Shown here in pieces: positions 51,959-61,507 of a DNA stretch of 64,000 nt. Each line of letters opens with the position of its first letter. Position 1 is the stretch's first letter. Below the pieces are notes generated by a model. The model had not been told where the DNA came from, made no database searches, and worked only from the letters and a program-made list of their open reading frames with translations. The translations under genes were made by a program, and so were the position numbers. The stretch is from Acidimicrobiales bacterium (GTDB taxonomy: Bacteria; Actinomycetota; Acidimicrobiia; Acidimicrobiales; SHLQ01). The stretch is from the NCBI GenBank assembly GCA_020629635.1, contig JAHDCX010000003.1, forward strand, positions 17,380 to 81,379, read 5' to 3'.

Positions 51959-52795
51959 CTACCTGCCCAACAGGTTGCGCAGCGTGTGACGGGCGAGAAT
52001 CACGAGGAAGCGAGAGTCACGGATGAGGTACCGGCGAAGCAGCCTCCGAGGTTCGGCCGCAATCCGATGGACGAACTCGAGACCGAATCGTTGCATCACC
52101 TTCGGCGCACGCGTCTTGACGCCGGTCATGAACTCCATCGACGCACCGACCGCCAGCACCATCGGCGCCTTCTCCAACGGCCACCGCTCGAGCAACTCCG
52201 AGCCGAGCAGACAGTCCTTGGGGAACCCGATCCCGATGAACACGAACTCGGGCGGCTCCGCCATTCCGGCGGCGGCGAACAGGCACGCCTTGGCGAACTC
52301 GGCGAAGTCTTCGGAATCCGGCTCCGCGCTGATCATCGGTGCGACGATCGCCCGACACGCCGGGTTGTCTGCCTCGAGCGCTTCTGCAACCGACTCGTCC
52401 GACACGATCGCCAGGATCGACGCACCCGCCGAGCGGAGCTTCGGCCAGATGGCCGCCGTCAGATCCGAACCCGCCAAACGAGCCTGCAGCCGGTCCCCAC
52501 CGAGTCGGCTGAAGCTCACGAGCGGCTGGCCGTCCGCGAGCACATAGGCGGACTTCGACACGATGTGACGGAGCCGCTCGTTGTCTTCGAGGGTGACGAG
52601 AATGTCGACGTTGGGCGTGACGAGCAGCGGCAGCTCGTCGTCTTGACCGCGGTAGCCAGCGAGGATGGCCGCGGCCACGTCGGCGACGGAGGCCGCGTCG
52701 AAGAATCGGTAGCCCCAGACCTGTGCGAAACGGAGCGCGTCGTCGTTGCGGTCCAGGTTCGTCCCGCTCGCTTCGACACGCATGCCCGTACTCAC
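51959..52795 (-). CDS. WecG/TagA/CpsF family glycosyltransferase (second copy)
   Basis: A 278-residue GT26 enzyme. It has LLVTPNVDILVTLEDN, YVLADGQPLVSFSR, RLAGSDLTAAIW, VFIGIGFPKDCLLGSELL and LAVGASMEFMTGVKTRAPKV, with FVHRIAAEPRRLLRRYL at the end, which follow the family. Compared with the copy at 6.9 kb the Thr/His catalytic segment differs (TPNVDI), closer to the TagA-like group. GTG 52795 was chosen for GGAAGG 9 nt upstream; ATG 52783 and GTG 52834 are alternatives. It belongs to the second export set, downstream of the flippase. Confidence 0.82.
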   Translation of the reverse strand: MSTGMRVEASGTNLDRNDDALRFAQVWGYRFFDAASVADVAAAILAGYRGQDDELPLLVTPNVDILVTLEDNERLRHIVSKSAYVLADGQPLVSFSRLGGDRLQARLAGSDLTAAIWPKLRSAGASILAIVSDESVAEALEADNPACRAIVAPMISAEPDSEDFAEFAKACLFAAAGMAEPPEFVFIGIGFPKDCLLGSELLERWPLEKAPMVLAVGASMEFMTGVKTRAPKVMQRFGLEFVHRIAAEPRRLLRRYLIRDSRFLVILARHTLRNLLGR

Positions 52796-52852
52796 GGCCA
52801 ACGCCCTTCCGGTTCGTGCGGGACCCGCATCCACGCCGTTTCAGTACCCGCG

Positions 52853-52858
52853 ATGGTA
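52853..52858 (-). promoter_or_regulatory. Possible -10 box (TACCAT) of the second WecG/TagA gene
   Basis: TACCAT on the minus strand lies 57 nt before GTG 52795, leaving a leader of roughly 50 nt. The 150-nt gap after the flippase holds nothing else obvious. Confidence 0.3.
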
Positions 52859-52946
52859 CCGGCGCCCCGATGGGCCGAACAAATCACTTTTCGGCGAGAA
52901 AGGGGCCACATTCGGCCACTCAGCGAAGTGTTCGGGCACGACTGCA

Positions 52947-54245
52947 TTACGCGACCGGCTCGTTCTGCTTCTCACCGAGGTCCTCCCGCTCGCCTCGCAG
53001 GCGGGCCCGCACCAACAACGTGAAGGCGATCAGCAGACACGTCTCGGACACGTACGTGGCTGCCAGGGCACCCCTCCAGCCCCAGAACGGGATGAACGCG
53101 AGGTTCATGGCGACGTTCGACGACGCGGAGATGATGGTTGCCCGACTCTTCGTCTCGTGGAAGCCGGTGACGGTGAGGATGTCGCCGACGAGGGACTGCA
53201 TGATCCGGATCGGCGGCATCAGCGACATCAGGATCAACACCCACATGACGCCCTCGTAGCTCTCGTCGAGGAGGCGCTGAACGAAGGGGGCGATCGCGAG
53301 AATGACCGCCGTGGCAAACGCGCCGTACGCCGCGAGAGGTTTGACGAGCTTGCGAGTCAGGTCGCTCGCCCGATCGATGCTCTTGGCCCCCTCGCGGAAG
53401 TGATCGGGATGAAACACGGCGCGCAGGGTCTGGGCGGGCATCATCGCGTTGAACACCACTCGCGCCGCCAGGCCGTAGATGCCGGCTTGTTGGTCGAGCC
53501 CGGCCCGCAGCAGCAACGTCTGATCCATGCGGGCGGCGATCAGATGGGAGGTTGCGCCGACGGAGATGACTGCGCCCCGACGGACCTCGGCAAACGTCGA
53601 CGGAAGACTGAGCTGTGGCCGCCCGGAGACCGAGACGACAACGGCGATTCCGAGCATCCACGCGACGAGTCCCGACACCATGAACCGAATGCCCAGATCC
53701 TCGATCGACTGCATTGGGATCACCAGGAGCGAACCGACGGCGATCAGTCGGATCAGGATCGACGCAATGGCCGCAATCGACGCACCACGAAATCGGTCAT
53801 GCGCGTGCAAGAACCGTTGCGTGACGTCGTTTCCCACCACGAACAGCAGCTCACCCACCGCCATGGTCACGATGAAGAACAATGGCACTGCCGGCAGAAT
53901 CACCAGCCCGAACAACGTGGCGATGACCACCCCAACGACCGACGCCGCAGTCGTCGTGGCGATCGCTCGACCGAACGCTTCCTGCTGCTCGTCCGGACGG
54001 CGTGCGAGATCTTCCAGCATGACCTCGGCGGCACCCAGGCGAGCGATGGCACCGAGAATCGCAATGAGCGCAACCACACCCGAATAGACACCGAAATCCT
54101 CGGCTTCGAGCGATACCGACAAGATCACGACGAGCAGGAGTGACGATGCGGCCATCGTCACTCGAGACAGCAACGTCCAGCGCACGTTGCCCATGCGCGA
54201 ACGCAGTGATCGAACCTCGCCGGGCTCGCGGCCTTCGTCACTCAC
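52947..54245 (-). CDS. Polysaccharide flippase (Wzx-like), second set
   Basis: A 432-residue protein with about 12-13 hydrophobic helices in the PST/MATE fold: WTLLSRVTMAASSLLLVVIL at the start, RMDQTLLLRAGLDQQAGIYGLAARVVF in the middle with the charged first residues of helix 7, and NVAMNLAFIPFWGWRGALAATYVSET near the end. It flips lipid-linked units. GTG 54245 (25 nt after the polymerase stop) was chosen; an inner ATG near 54194 is possible. It is downstream of the Wzz and polymerase genes, forming a second Wzz-Wzy-Wzx set. Confidence 0.82.
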   Translation of the reverse strand: MSDEGREPGEVRSLRSRMGNVRWTLLSRVTMAASSLLLVVILSVSLEAEDFGVYSGVVALIAILGAIARLGAAEVMLEDLARRPDEQQEAFGRAIATTTAASVVGVVIATLFGLVILPAVPLFFIVTMAVGELLFVVGNDVTQRFLHAHDRFRGASIAAIASILIRLIAVGSLLVIPMQSIEDLGIRFMVSGLVAWMLGIAVVVSVSGRPQLSLPSTFAEVRRGAVISVGATSHLIAARMDQTLLLRAGLDQQAGIYGLAARVVFNAMMPAQTLRAVFHPDHFREGAKSIDRASDLTRKLVKPLAAYGAFATAVILAIAPFVQRLLDESYEGVMWVLILMSLMPPIRIMQSLVGDILTVTGFHETKSRATIISASSNVAMNLAFIPFWGWRGALAATYVSETCLLIAFTLLVRARLRGEREDLGEKQNEPVA

Positions 54246-54270
54246 AGAAATACGACTCTCCGCACCCTCA

Positions 54271-55494
54271 TCAGGTCGCGAGACTTCGGACAGGAGTCGA
54301 TGTCGGCAGCGACACCGGCTCGCTGTCGCCGGCCCCCACAGACGCAAAGGCGCTCGCCAACATGATGAGGAACACGTTCGGCTCCGCGCTGAACACCGGT
54401 TCGGACACCCCGAAGATCAGCAAGGACAGCACGATTGCATCGCGGTCCCGGATGCGACGGCCTCGCGTTGCCCGGAGATAATCGAAGAATCCGATCGTCA
54501 CCAGGAGTGCGGACGGCAGACCGCCGATCAAGGCGAGCTGCAGCCACATGTTGTGGGCATGGTTGATCTCGAAGGTACCCAGGACGTTGTCGGGCTTGAT
54601 CTCGGCGAAGAGATCCGTCGTCGATCCCGGTCCGTAGCCGTGCACAACGCTGTCCTCGATACCGGCCACGGCGATCGACCAGATGTCGGTCCGGCCCGTC
54701 AGGCTCGAGAGCTCCTCAGCGCTACCTGACCGCGAAAGTGACTCGGCGTTCTCGGTCAACAGGTCCGTCTGCGTCACGACCGTGACGATGGCAAACAACA
54801 CCGCAAACACCGCGGGAATGACCCACCGCGGCCACAGGTCTCCCATCAGGATCATCAGTCCGAGAAACGCCCCCGCCAACGCCGTACGCGAATCGGTCAG
54901 GTAGACGAGCACCCCCGAAAGCAGAAACAGGCCGAGCGCCCAGTTCTGCCCCCGCAAGAACCGATGGAGGAACAACACCATCGCGATCCCCGCCCCACCG
55001 CCGAGGGCGTTCGGGTGGTTCATGATCCCCTCGAGGCGGAGAAACCCGCCCTGACCCGTTGCGTACAACGCGCCACTGGCGACCATCACCATCGCCATGG
55101 CGAACGTCAGGTAGTTCCTGGCGCGTGCCCAGCCGCCGTTGGCAGTCAACACGGCACCGAGACACACGTACGCCAACATGCCGAGCGACAGCAGTGTGCT
55201 CACCTGAGGCTTGAGCCCCAAGCTCGCGGTGGCGAGCTGCCACACCGCGAACGCCACGAGCCACTTGGCCGGCGTGAGCGCGATACGAGCCCACCAGCCT
55301 CGGGTCAACATGAGCAGCCCGATGCAGGCCAGGAAGTTCGGGATCTGCACCATCCAACGGATGATGTCGTTGGCTGGGCCCCGCGGCGGGGCGCCCGGGA
55401 CGTTGTACGGCTCGATCGCCGACAAGAACACGATCGTCACCAACACGATGGCGAGCCACGCGGGATCGGTGATGCCGAAGCGGCGAAGAATCAC
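54271..55494 (-). CDS. O-antigen ligase/polymerase family membrane protein, second set
   Basis: A 407-residue protein with about 11 membrane helices. The outer-loop motifs of the Wzy/WaaL family are visible: EGIMNHPNALGGGAG, LTDSRTALAGAFLG, LTGRTDIWSIAVAGIEDSV and NHAHNMWLQLALIGGLPS, with the H-N-x-x-L/W His near residue 317. It polymerises or ligates repeat units. It starts GTG 55494 with a GTGA overlap with the Wzz-like gene, so the two are translated together. Confidence 0.84.
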   Translation of the reverse strand: MILRRFGITDPAWLAIVLVTIVFLSAIEPYNVPGAPPRGPANDIIRWMVQIPNFLACIGLLMLTRGWWARIALTPAKWLVAFAVWQLATASLGLKPQVSTLLSLGMLAYVCLGAVLTANGGWARARNYLTFAMAMVMVASGALYATGQGGFLRLEGIMNHPNALGGGAGIAMVLFLHRFLRGQNWALGLFLLSGVLVYLTDSRTALAGAFLGLMILMGDLWPRWVIPAVFAVLFAIVTVVTQTDLLTENAESLSRSGSAEELSSLTGRTDIWSIAVAGIEDSVVHGYGPGSTTDLFAEIKPDNVLGTFEINHAHNMWLQLALIGGLPSALLVTIGFFDYLRATRGRRIRDRDAIVLSLLIFGVSEPVFSAEPNVFLIMLASAFASVGAGDSEPVSLPTSTPVRSLAT

Positions 55495-56816
55495 GACGCA
55501 CCAGCCAACACGTCACCGAACTCGCCCGACTTCCTCGACGCCGAGGACTCGTCCCCGGCTGACTCGTCGCTCGACTTGCTCGTCAGGACGATCAACGACG
55601 GCACGATCCCGAGCAACTCGAGCTCGTGCGAAATCCAATGTGCCCGGCGAAGCCGAACCGACCCCGCCGGCACGAGCAACGCCGTGGCGTCGGCCTCGAC
55701 CAACTCGGTGAGCTCCGACGCCGTGTCGACCCCAGCGAGCCTCGCGTCCACACCGGACCGTTGAAGGGCCGAGGTGATGCGTTCGCCGTTGGGAGACGGC
55801 GCCAGCTCGGCGATCGTCACCGACTTCTGACCGGCGCCGGACGCCTGCGTGAGCGCGAGCTCGACCATCGCGATCGGGTCGATGCCCCCGCGCCGGCGCA
55901 GGCGACTGCGCGTGTCGACCAGCCGAGCGTTCGGCCAGATCAGACCCAAGTGATCCACCGATGCCACCTTGCCGAACATACGATCCAACAACGGCACGGC
56001 CAGCAGCGCCGCCAGGACGAAGACCAGCGCGGTGACCGGACGTGCATCCGAGGAGGACTGCCCGGTGACCGACGGCGCCGCGCTGATCTGCACCGTCGAC
56101 CCGGTCCGCTCGACGTCGAACTGCGTCCGCGTGAGCTGCGTACGAAGCTGATTCTCGAGCGTCACGACCGCATCGAGTCGACGCTGGGTGACCCGACGCT
56201 GATCGTCGACCTGAGTTGCCCGTCCGCGCAACTCCGCCGCCTCCGTCGGATCTGCGACCACGATCTGATCCTGCAGGGCCAACCACTGCTCGTTGAACGC
56301 TTCGATCTCCTCTTCGTAGACCGTCGCCTGACCTTCCTGATCAGCAAGCTGCGATTCGAGGCTCAACGCCTGCTCGCGATAGGTCTGCTGCTGCTCTGCG
56401 CGGTTGGCCTCGACCAGCAACTCGCCCAGCACCTCCGCGAAACGAACCGCATCGTCGGGTCCCGCAAGGACGTCCGCCGAGATCGTCAACGTCGAATTCT
56501 GGACGTTCGTGCTCGAGACACCCACATTCTCCGCCTGCACCCCCGACGCCTGCTCAGCCTGGGCGGCGAGCTGCTGCTCTTCGAGAATGCCGGCCTGGCG
56601 TTCGAGGACCGCGTCGAAGAACGGCCAACGCACCTCGTTGGTGAGGCCGACCGTGAACGTCACCTCAGACTTCGACGAGTCGACCGTCCCCTCACTCGAG
56701 AAGACCGATCCGACGAGATACCCCAGACCTGCCGCAACGATCGGCACCCAAAACCAGCGCAGATACGTCCGAACGGCCAGCCGCGCGCCGCGTGCATCGA
56801 CGGTGTGTTGTTCCAC
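55491..56816 (-). CDS. Wzz-like chain-length protein without kinase motifs
   Basis: A 441-residue paralogue of the protein at 50378-51883, with the same N-terminus (DARGARLAVRTYLRWFWVP), a first helix at about 24-42 and a second at about 255-275. The periplasmic part is a long Gln/Glu-rich coiled coil. The cytosolic tail has a Rossmann-like rhythm (SVTIAELAPSPNGERI, ATALLVPAGSVRLRRA) but no nucleotide motif. GTG 56816 has GGAG 5 nt upstream; a TACATT box lies further up. It is first in an operon with polymerase and flippase. Confidence 0.78.
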   Translation of the reverse strand: MEQHTVDARGARLAVRTYLRWFWVPIVAAGLGYLVGSVFSSEGTVDSSKSEVTFTVGLTNEVRWPFFDAVLERQAGILEEQQLAAQAEQASGVQAENVGVSSTNVQNSTLTISADVLAGPDDAVRFAEVLGELLVEANRAEQQQTYREQALSLESQLADQEGQATVYEEEIEAFNEQWLALQDQIVVADPTEAAELRGRATQVDDQRRVTQRRLDAVVTLENQLRTQLTRTQFDVERTGSTVQISAAPSVTGQSSSDARPVTALVFVLAALLAVPLLDRMFGKVASVDHLGLIWPNARLVDTRSRLRRRGGIDPIAMVELALTQASGAGQKSVTIAELAPSPNGERITSALQRSGVDARLAGVDTASELTELVEADATALLVPAGSVRLRRAHWISHELELLGIVPSLIVLTSKSSDESAGDESSASRKSGEFGDVLAGAS

Positions 56817-56848
56817 GCCAGCTCCACTTCGTACCGGTTGTGTCTCTC

Positions 56849-56854
56849 AATGTA
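56849..56854 (-). promoter_or_regulatory. -10 box (TACATT) of the second export operon
   Basis: TACATT on the minus strand lies 32 nt before GTG 56816; with the GGAG Shine-Dalgarno it fits a leadered transcript. Confidence 0.4.
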
Positions 56855-56927
56855 GAAGGAGACTCACCCACATATCGGCCGGCTGACCCCGATTCAGAAG
56901 GTCAACCAAGAACTGCCAGACGTCGGC

Positions 56928-57965
56928 TCAGGCGGCCAGAGGGGTGTTGACGCCGGCCGAATCGTCCGCACGGCCAGCCGCACGTCTCTCCAGACGGTCA
57001 TACACCGACGAGGGCAGCACCCGCATCGCCATCGCCGCGCCGAACACGCCGATCACCGACTTTGGCTCCTCGAGCAGGATCTTGGGGCTCGAGCGCGCCG
57101 ACTGCACGATCAATGACAACGCGGACTCACCGTCGCGGATGCGGACGGCGCGCCGCGCCAAGTACTTCAGCTCATACGCCTTGGAGATCTCACGATGCGG
57201 CGCCACCAGCTCCGGTTCGATTGCCGACGCCCGGTCGTACAGCGCTTCCCACACCTCGACCTTCTTGCCGAGATTCGACGACACGCTGCCCGATCCAATC
57301 CGATACAGCGTCGTCGGCTCCTCCAGCCCCTCGATCAGCCACGGCGTCGCCAACACGATGCGACGAATCAACTCGATGTCCTGCGACATCCGCAGCGACT
57401 CATCGAAGTAGCAGGTGCGAGACTCCCCTTGCACCGACCGCTCGAACTCGATGTCTCGAAACACGTCACGGCGGTAGACCGCCGCCGAGCCGTTTCCGAG
57501 CGGGTTGCACCGCATCAGATAGCCGATGTCGATGTTGGTCAGCCGAGGGCTCTGCACTTCGCCGAGCGGCGAGCCGTCCTCGTCGATGAACGCAGAGGGG
57601 CTGAAGCTCACTCCCACGGTCGGACGTCGATCGAGATGCGCAACATGCTCGGCGATCTTCGACGGCAACCAGACATCGTCGCCGTCGAGCAACGCGATGA
57701 AATCGCCCGTCGCTGCGCGGATACCCGTGTTGAGGGCGCCCGACGGACCCCGGTTGTCCTGGTCGATCACCGTGATCCGAGGGTCGGGCATCGCCCGAGC
57801 GATCGCCGCGCTCTCGTCTGACGAGTCATCGTTGACGACGATGATCTCCGTGATGTTCGGATACGTCTGGTCGAGCACGGATTGAAGTGCCGTCTCCAGG
57901 AAGCGGGCCATGTTGTACACCGGCACCACAACCGACACCGTGCGGGATGCAGTGTCCTCGTTCAT
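56928..57965 (-). CDS. Glycosyltransferase family 2
   Basis: A 345-residue GT-A enzyme: VSVVVPVYNMARFLETAL, IIVVNDDSSDESAAIARAM, DNRGPSGALNTGIRAA and the DxD region FIALLDGDDVWLPSKI. A late SQDIELIRRI segment is the acceptor-base position. The C-terminal 90 residues form amphipathic helices. ATG 57965 overlaps the previous gene as ATGA. It is the third of three overlapping glycosyltransferase genes read from 60024. Confidence 0.87.
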   Translation of the reverse strand: MNEDTASRTVSVVVPVYNMARFLETALQSVLDQTYPNITEIIVVNDDSSDESAAIARAMPDPRITVIDQDNRGPSGALNTGIRAATGDFIALLDGDDVWLPSKIAEHVAHLDRRPTVGVSFSPSAFIDEDGSPLGEVQSPRLTNIDIGYLMRCNPLGNGSAAVYRRDVFRDIEFERSVQGESRTCYFDESLRMSQDIELIRRIVLATPWLIEGLEEPTTLYRIGSGSVSSNLGKKVEVWEALYDRASAIEPELVAPHREISKAYELKYLARRAVRIRDGESALSLIVQSARSSPKILLEEPKSVIGVFGAAMAMRVLPSSVYDRLERRAAGRADDSAGVNTPLAA

Positions 57966-59026
57966 GCAGTGTCCGAGATCGGGACGCGCTCATCGAGGCG
58001 GCGCACCTCCCGCAGGAGACGAGTCAGATGCTCGGAGATGCTCGAGTGCTCGAGTTGTTCGAAGGCCATCGCTTGAGCTTGTCGGCCGATTCGCTCCCGG
58101 AGTTCATGGTCATTCCAGAGTGTTTCGATCGCCTCACGCATCGCCTCGGGGTCATTGGGCGGAACCAACCAACCGGTCTCACCGTGCGTCACGTAGTCGC
58201 CCATGCCGTACGCATCAGTCACGATGAGCACGCGGCCCATCATCAACGCCTCGATCACCGTCACATAGCCCGCAGCCGAGACGTCGTCTTTGGGCTGGAG
58301 CGGCACGACGTTCAGACGCGCCTCCTGGGCGAAGCGGCGACAATCGTCTCGCGTCACGTCGAACGGGGTGCTGACAACATCCGGGATGTCGATCCCCTCG
58401 AGCGCGTTTCTGCTCGCCGCGACAACCGTCTCGATACCGAGTTCTTCGACGACGGAGAACAGCGTCGGGAAATCACGGTGGGCAGATCCGAGCGCCGTGA
58501 TGAACGGCCCTTCCTCTCGCTCGGTCGCCTGCTGCTCGATCTTCGACGACGTGAACGGCACGAAGACGAACCGATCCTCCGGGATCCGGAAATGTTCGCT
58601 GTACAACGCGATCTCGTCGCGGGTGTGAACCACGAACTTGTCGACCGCGTGGAGACCAAATCGGGCGAGCACCCCGCGAAGGCCCGAGTCGCGGAACACC
58701 CCGACATTGAACGTCCACGCGATGATCGGCTTCGACGACCGACGGAGTCGCTTGTAGATGCCAAGGACGAGTGGAAGCTGCGGGAACGCGGTCACGACGC
58801 CGACGCTGTCCGACCGCATCGCGAGTACGCCGTGTTGCCAGTGCCGGATCCACTCGATCGCCGGAGTGAACGCCTCCTTGCGGTCGTGCCACTTCGTGAT
58901 CGGGTGGGGACGGGTGATCAGCTCGAACTCGTAGCTGTCGTCGGTGACGTGCTCGGCCAACCAACGCTTGTCCTTCACGTACGACTCATCGAAGTACGGC
59001 GCCAGCAATGTCCATTTCTCTTTCAC
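57962..59026 (-). CDS. Glycosyltransferase family 4-like
   Basis: A 354-residue GT-B enzyme. The acceptor domain has VVTAFPQLPLVLGIYKRLR and IIAWTFNVGVFRD; the donor domain has GPFITALGSAHRDFPTLF, VVPLQPKDDVSAAGYVTVIEAL (the KDD-x-S-A-GY-E region that binds the donor in many GT4 enzymes) and MGDYVTHGETGWLVPPND. GTG 59026 has GGGAG 5 nt upstream and overlaps the preceding gene by 4 nt. The middle gene of a coupled trio. Confidence 0.83.
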   Translation of the reverse strand: MKEKWTLLAPYFDESYVKDKRWLAEHVTDDSYEFELITRPHPITKWHDRKEAFTPAIEWIRHWQHGVLAMRSDSVGVVTAFPQLPLVLGIYKRLRRSSKPIIAWTFNVGVFRDSGLRGVLARFGLHAVDKFVVHTRDEIALYSEHFRIPEDRFVFVPFTSSKIEQQATEREEGPFITALGSAHRDFPTLFSVVEELGIETVVAASRNALEGIDIPDVVSTPFDVTRDDCRRFAQEARLNVVPLQPKDDVSAAGYVTVIEALMMGRVLIVTDAYGMGDYVTHGETGWLVPPNDPEAMREAIETLWNDHELRERIGRQAQAMAFEQLEHSSISEHLTRLLREVRRLDERVPISDTA

Positions 59027-60024
59027 GTGAACTCCCTCTGCCTCGCCATGTGTTCACGACCAATTGACTGCCCGCCCCCGACGATCCCTCTCGTCAGATG
59101 GCGGGCGTAGATCTTTGCGGCCTTGGCCGCCAATCTCGGATCGCCGAGCACCGTGCGTGCATCGGCCCGAATTGCGCCGTTGACATAATCGACGGCATCG
59201 CGTGTGGGGTGTCCGAGGTCCATCGACTTGCTCGCCCAATACATCATGTGCGCCGCCCTCCCCTGCGCCACGTGCTCGTCGACGACGTCAGGGGCATACG
59301 TTCGAGCCTTCTCGATCATCGCATGCCAACCCGATTCCATCTTCGACACGTCCGCCGAGAGACCCTCGCCGTGCAGGCGATAGCGAACGAGCACCTCATC
59401 GACACCCTGGATCCTGCGGCGCGGGTTGAGGGCGAGCCGAAACAACAGCTCGACGTCCTCCGAGTGATTGATCGTCTCGTCGAATCCACCGACATCGAAA
59501 AAGGCCTCCCGTCGAACCACGACATTCGACGTCGTGACCGTCGGATTCGTCCGAAGAAACATCGGCGCAGTGACGACATCACGAAGATTGTTCGTGAGCT
59601 GTCCTGTCGGTCGGCCGCTCGCGTCCATGAACTCGACGCGCGCAAACGTCACCGCAAGGCGGGGATCGGCCTCCATGCGTGCGAGGTGGGCTTCGAGCTT
59701 GGAGGGGAGCCACGAGTCGTCAGCATCCAGGAAGGCAACGATCGAGCCTTGCGCTTCAGACGCCCCGAGGTTGCGAGAGTGCGAGACACCCTGATTCTCC
59801 TTGGAGATCAGGCGGGCGTTGCGCAGACCGTCGATCCGGGCCGAGACGACCGCCGCAGTCGAATCCGTTGACCCGTCGTCGACAACGATCAACTCCCACC
59901 CAGAGATCGTCTGTGCCGCCACGGAGTCGATCGCCTGCACGATGTGCTCCGACGCGTTGTATGCCGGGATCACGATCGACACCATCGGCGCCGCATCCGC
60001 CACGGCGTCACGCTCCGGAGACAT
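59023..60024 (-). CDS. Glycosyltransferase family 2
   Basis: A 333-residue GT-A enzyme: MVSIVIPAYNASEHIVQAI, LIVVDDGSTDSTAAVVSA, ENQGVSHSRNLGASEAQG and the DxD motif AFLDADDSWLPSKL. INHSEDVELLFRLAL holds the catalytic Asp. ATG 60024 was chosen because a -10 box lies 6 nt upstream. It is the first gene of the trio running away from sufB and is separated from sufB by a perfect hairpin. Confidence 0.88.
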   Translation of the reverse strand: MSPERDAVADAAPMVSIVIPAYNASEHIVQAIDSVAAQTISGWELIVVDDGSTDSTAAVVSARIDGLRNARLISKENQGVSHSRNLGASEAQGSIVAFLDADDSWLPSKLEAHLARMEADPRLAVTFARVEFMDASGRPTGQLTNNLRDVVTAPMFLRTNPTVTTSNVVVRREAFFDVGGFDETINHSEDVELLFRLALNPRRRIQGVDEVLVRYRLHGEGLSADVSKMESGWHAMIEKARTYAPDVVDEHVAQGRAAHMMYWASKSMDLGHPTRDAVDYVNGAIRADARTVLGDPRLAAKAAKIYARHLTRGIVGGGQSIGREHMARQREFT

Positions 60025-60030
60025 GCAAGG

Positions 60031-60036
60031 AGTGTA
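60031..60036 (-). promoter_or_regulatory. -10 box (TACACT), leaderless start of the GT trio
   Basis: TACACT on the minus strand ends 6 nt before ATG 60024, just past the sufB terminator. Confidence 0.55.
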
Positions 60037-60052
60037 TGTGGCCCGCCTCACT

Positions 60053-60080
60053 CGGTCATGGGCTGACAAGCCCATGACCG
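60053..60080 (-). terminator. Perfect hairpin after sufB
   Basis: CGGTCATGGGCT (60053-60064) and AGCCCATGACCG (60069-60080) are perfect 12-bp inverted arms around GACA, 12 nt beyond the sufB stop. It insulates sufB from the glycosyltransferase operon downstream. Confidence 0.75.
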
Positions 60081-60091
60081 GCTCGATACGC

Positions 60092-61495
60092 CTAGCCGAT
60101 CGAGCCTTCCATCTGGAGTTCGATGAGGCGGCTCCACTCCACTGCGTACTCCATCGGGAGGGTGCGCGTGATCGGCTCGATGAAGCCGTTGACGATCATG
60201 CCCATCGCCTGCTCCTCGGAAAGACCACGACTCATCAGGTAGAAGAGCTGCTCGTCGGCGACCTTGGACACCGTCGCCTCGTGGCCGATGATCGCGTCGC
60301 GCGACCCGATCTCCATGTACGGGTACGTGTCGCTGATCGAGTCCTCGTCGAGAATCAACGCATCGCACTGCACGTGGCTCTTGCAGCCGTGCGCATCGTC
60401 GGCCACGTGCACGAGTCCGCGGTACGACGTCCGGCCGCCATCGGAGCTGATCGACTTCGACACGATCTTCGATGTCGTCTCTGGCGCGGCGTGCACCATC
60501 TTCGCTCCGGCGTCCTGATGCTGTCCGTTGCCCGCATACGCGACCGACAGCACCTCGCCCGACGCCTTCGGGCCCACCATCACGACCGCCGGGTACTTCA
60601 TGGTGAGGCGGCTGCCGATGTTGCCGTCGATCCACTCCATGTGGCCCTCGGCGTACACCTTGGCGCGCTTGGTCACGAGATTGAAGACGTTGTTCGACCA
60701 GTTCTGGATCGTCGTGTAGGTGACCCGGGCGCTCTCCTTCACGATGATCTCGACAACCGCCGAATGCAGCGAGTCACTCGTGTACACCGGCGCGGAGCAG
60801 CCCTCGATGTAATGCACCGAGCTGCCCTCGTCCGCAATGATCAGGGTGCGCTCGAACTGACCCATGTTCTCCGCGTTGATTCGGAAGTACGCCTGCAGGG
60901 GCATCTCGACCTGCACGCCGGGCGGAACGTAGATGAAGCTGCCTCCCGACCACACGGCCGAGTTGAGCGAGCTGAACTTGTTGTCGTTCGGCGGGATGAC
61001 CGTGCCGAAGTACTCCTTCACGAGCTCGGGATGCTCGCGCAATGCCGTGTCCATGTCGCAGAAGATGACGCCCTGCTGCTCGAGGTCCTCACGATTGCGG
61101 TGATACACGACCTCGGACTCGTATTGCGCGGTGACTCCGGCGAGGTACTTTCGCTCGGCTTCGGGGATGCCCAGCTTTTCGTAGGTGTCCTTGATCGCCT
61201 CGGGGATGTCGTCCCAGTCGTCGGACACCGACTCCGTGGGCTTGATGTAATAGAAGATGTCGTCAAAATAGATCTCCGACATGTCGCCGCCCCAGTTGGG
61301 CATCGGCCGCTTCTCGAATCGGTTGTACGACTTCAGTCGGAAGTCGCGCATCCAGGAGGGCTCACCCTTCATCCACGACATCTCGTTGATGATGTCGGTG
61401 TTGAGGCCCCTCTTCGGTTTGTAGATGTAATCCTCCGCATCGGACCATCCCAGGTCGTACTTGGAGAGATCGACGCCGATTTCCGAAGTGCTCAT
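60092..61495 (-). CDS. sufB: SufB, Fe-S scaffold subunit
   Basis: A 467-residue SufB. Diagnostic parts are ISxLN-like [79 protein letters not shown] and [16 protein letters not shown], ending [21 protein letters not shown]. The late Glu/Cys residues are those used for cluster assembly with SufD. In most Actinobacteria sufB lies next to sufD; here they are 12.6 kb apart with polysaccharide genes between. ATG 61495 is leaderless with a TACCAT box 6 nt upstream. No sufR-like regulator is seen upstream. Confidence 0.95.
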   Translation of the reverse strand: MSTSEIGVDLSKYDLGWSDAEDYIYKPKRGLNTDIINEMSWMKGEPSWMRDFRLKSYNRFEKRPMPNWGGDMSEIYFDDIFYYIKPTESVSDDWDDIPEAIKDTYEKLGIPEAERKYLAGVTAQYESEVVYHRNREDLEQQGVIFCDMDTALREHPELVKEYFGTVIPPNDNKFSSLNSAVWSGGSFIYVPPGVQVEMPLQAYFRINAENMGQFERTLIIADEGSSVHYIEGCSAPVYTSDSLHSAVVEIIVKESARVTYTTIQNWSNNVFNLVTKRAKVYAEGHMEWIDGNIGSRLTMKYPAVVMVGPKASGEVLSVAYAGNGQHQDAGAKMVHAAPETTSKIVSKSISSDGGRTSYRGLVHVADDAHGCKSHVQCDALILDEDSISDTYPYMEIGSRDAIIGHEATVSKVADEQLFYLMSRGLSEEQAMGMIVNGFIEPITRTLPMEYAVEWSRLIELQMEGSIG

Positions 61496-61501
61496 GTCCG
61501 C

Positions 61502-61507
61502 ATGGTA
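61502..61507 (-). promoter_or_regulatory. -10 box (TACCAT), leaderless start of sufB
   Basis: TACCAT on the minus strand ends 6 nt before ATG 61495. The 11-nt block 61502-61512 is identical to that before sufD. Confidence 0.6.
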
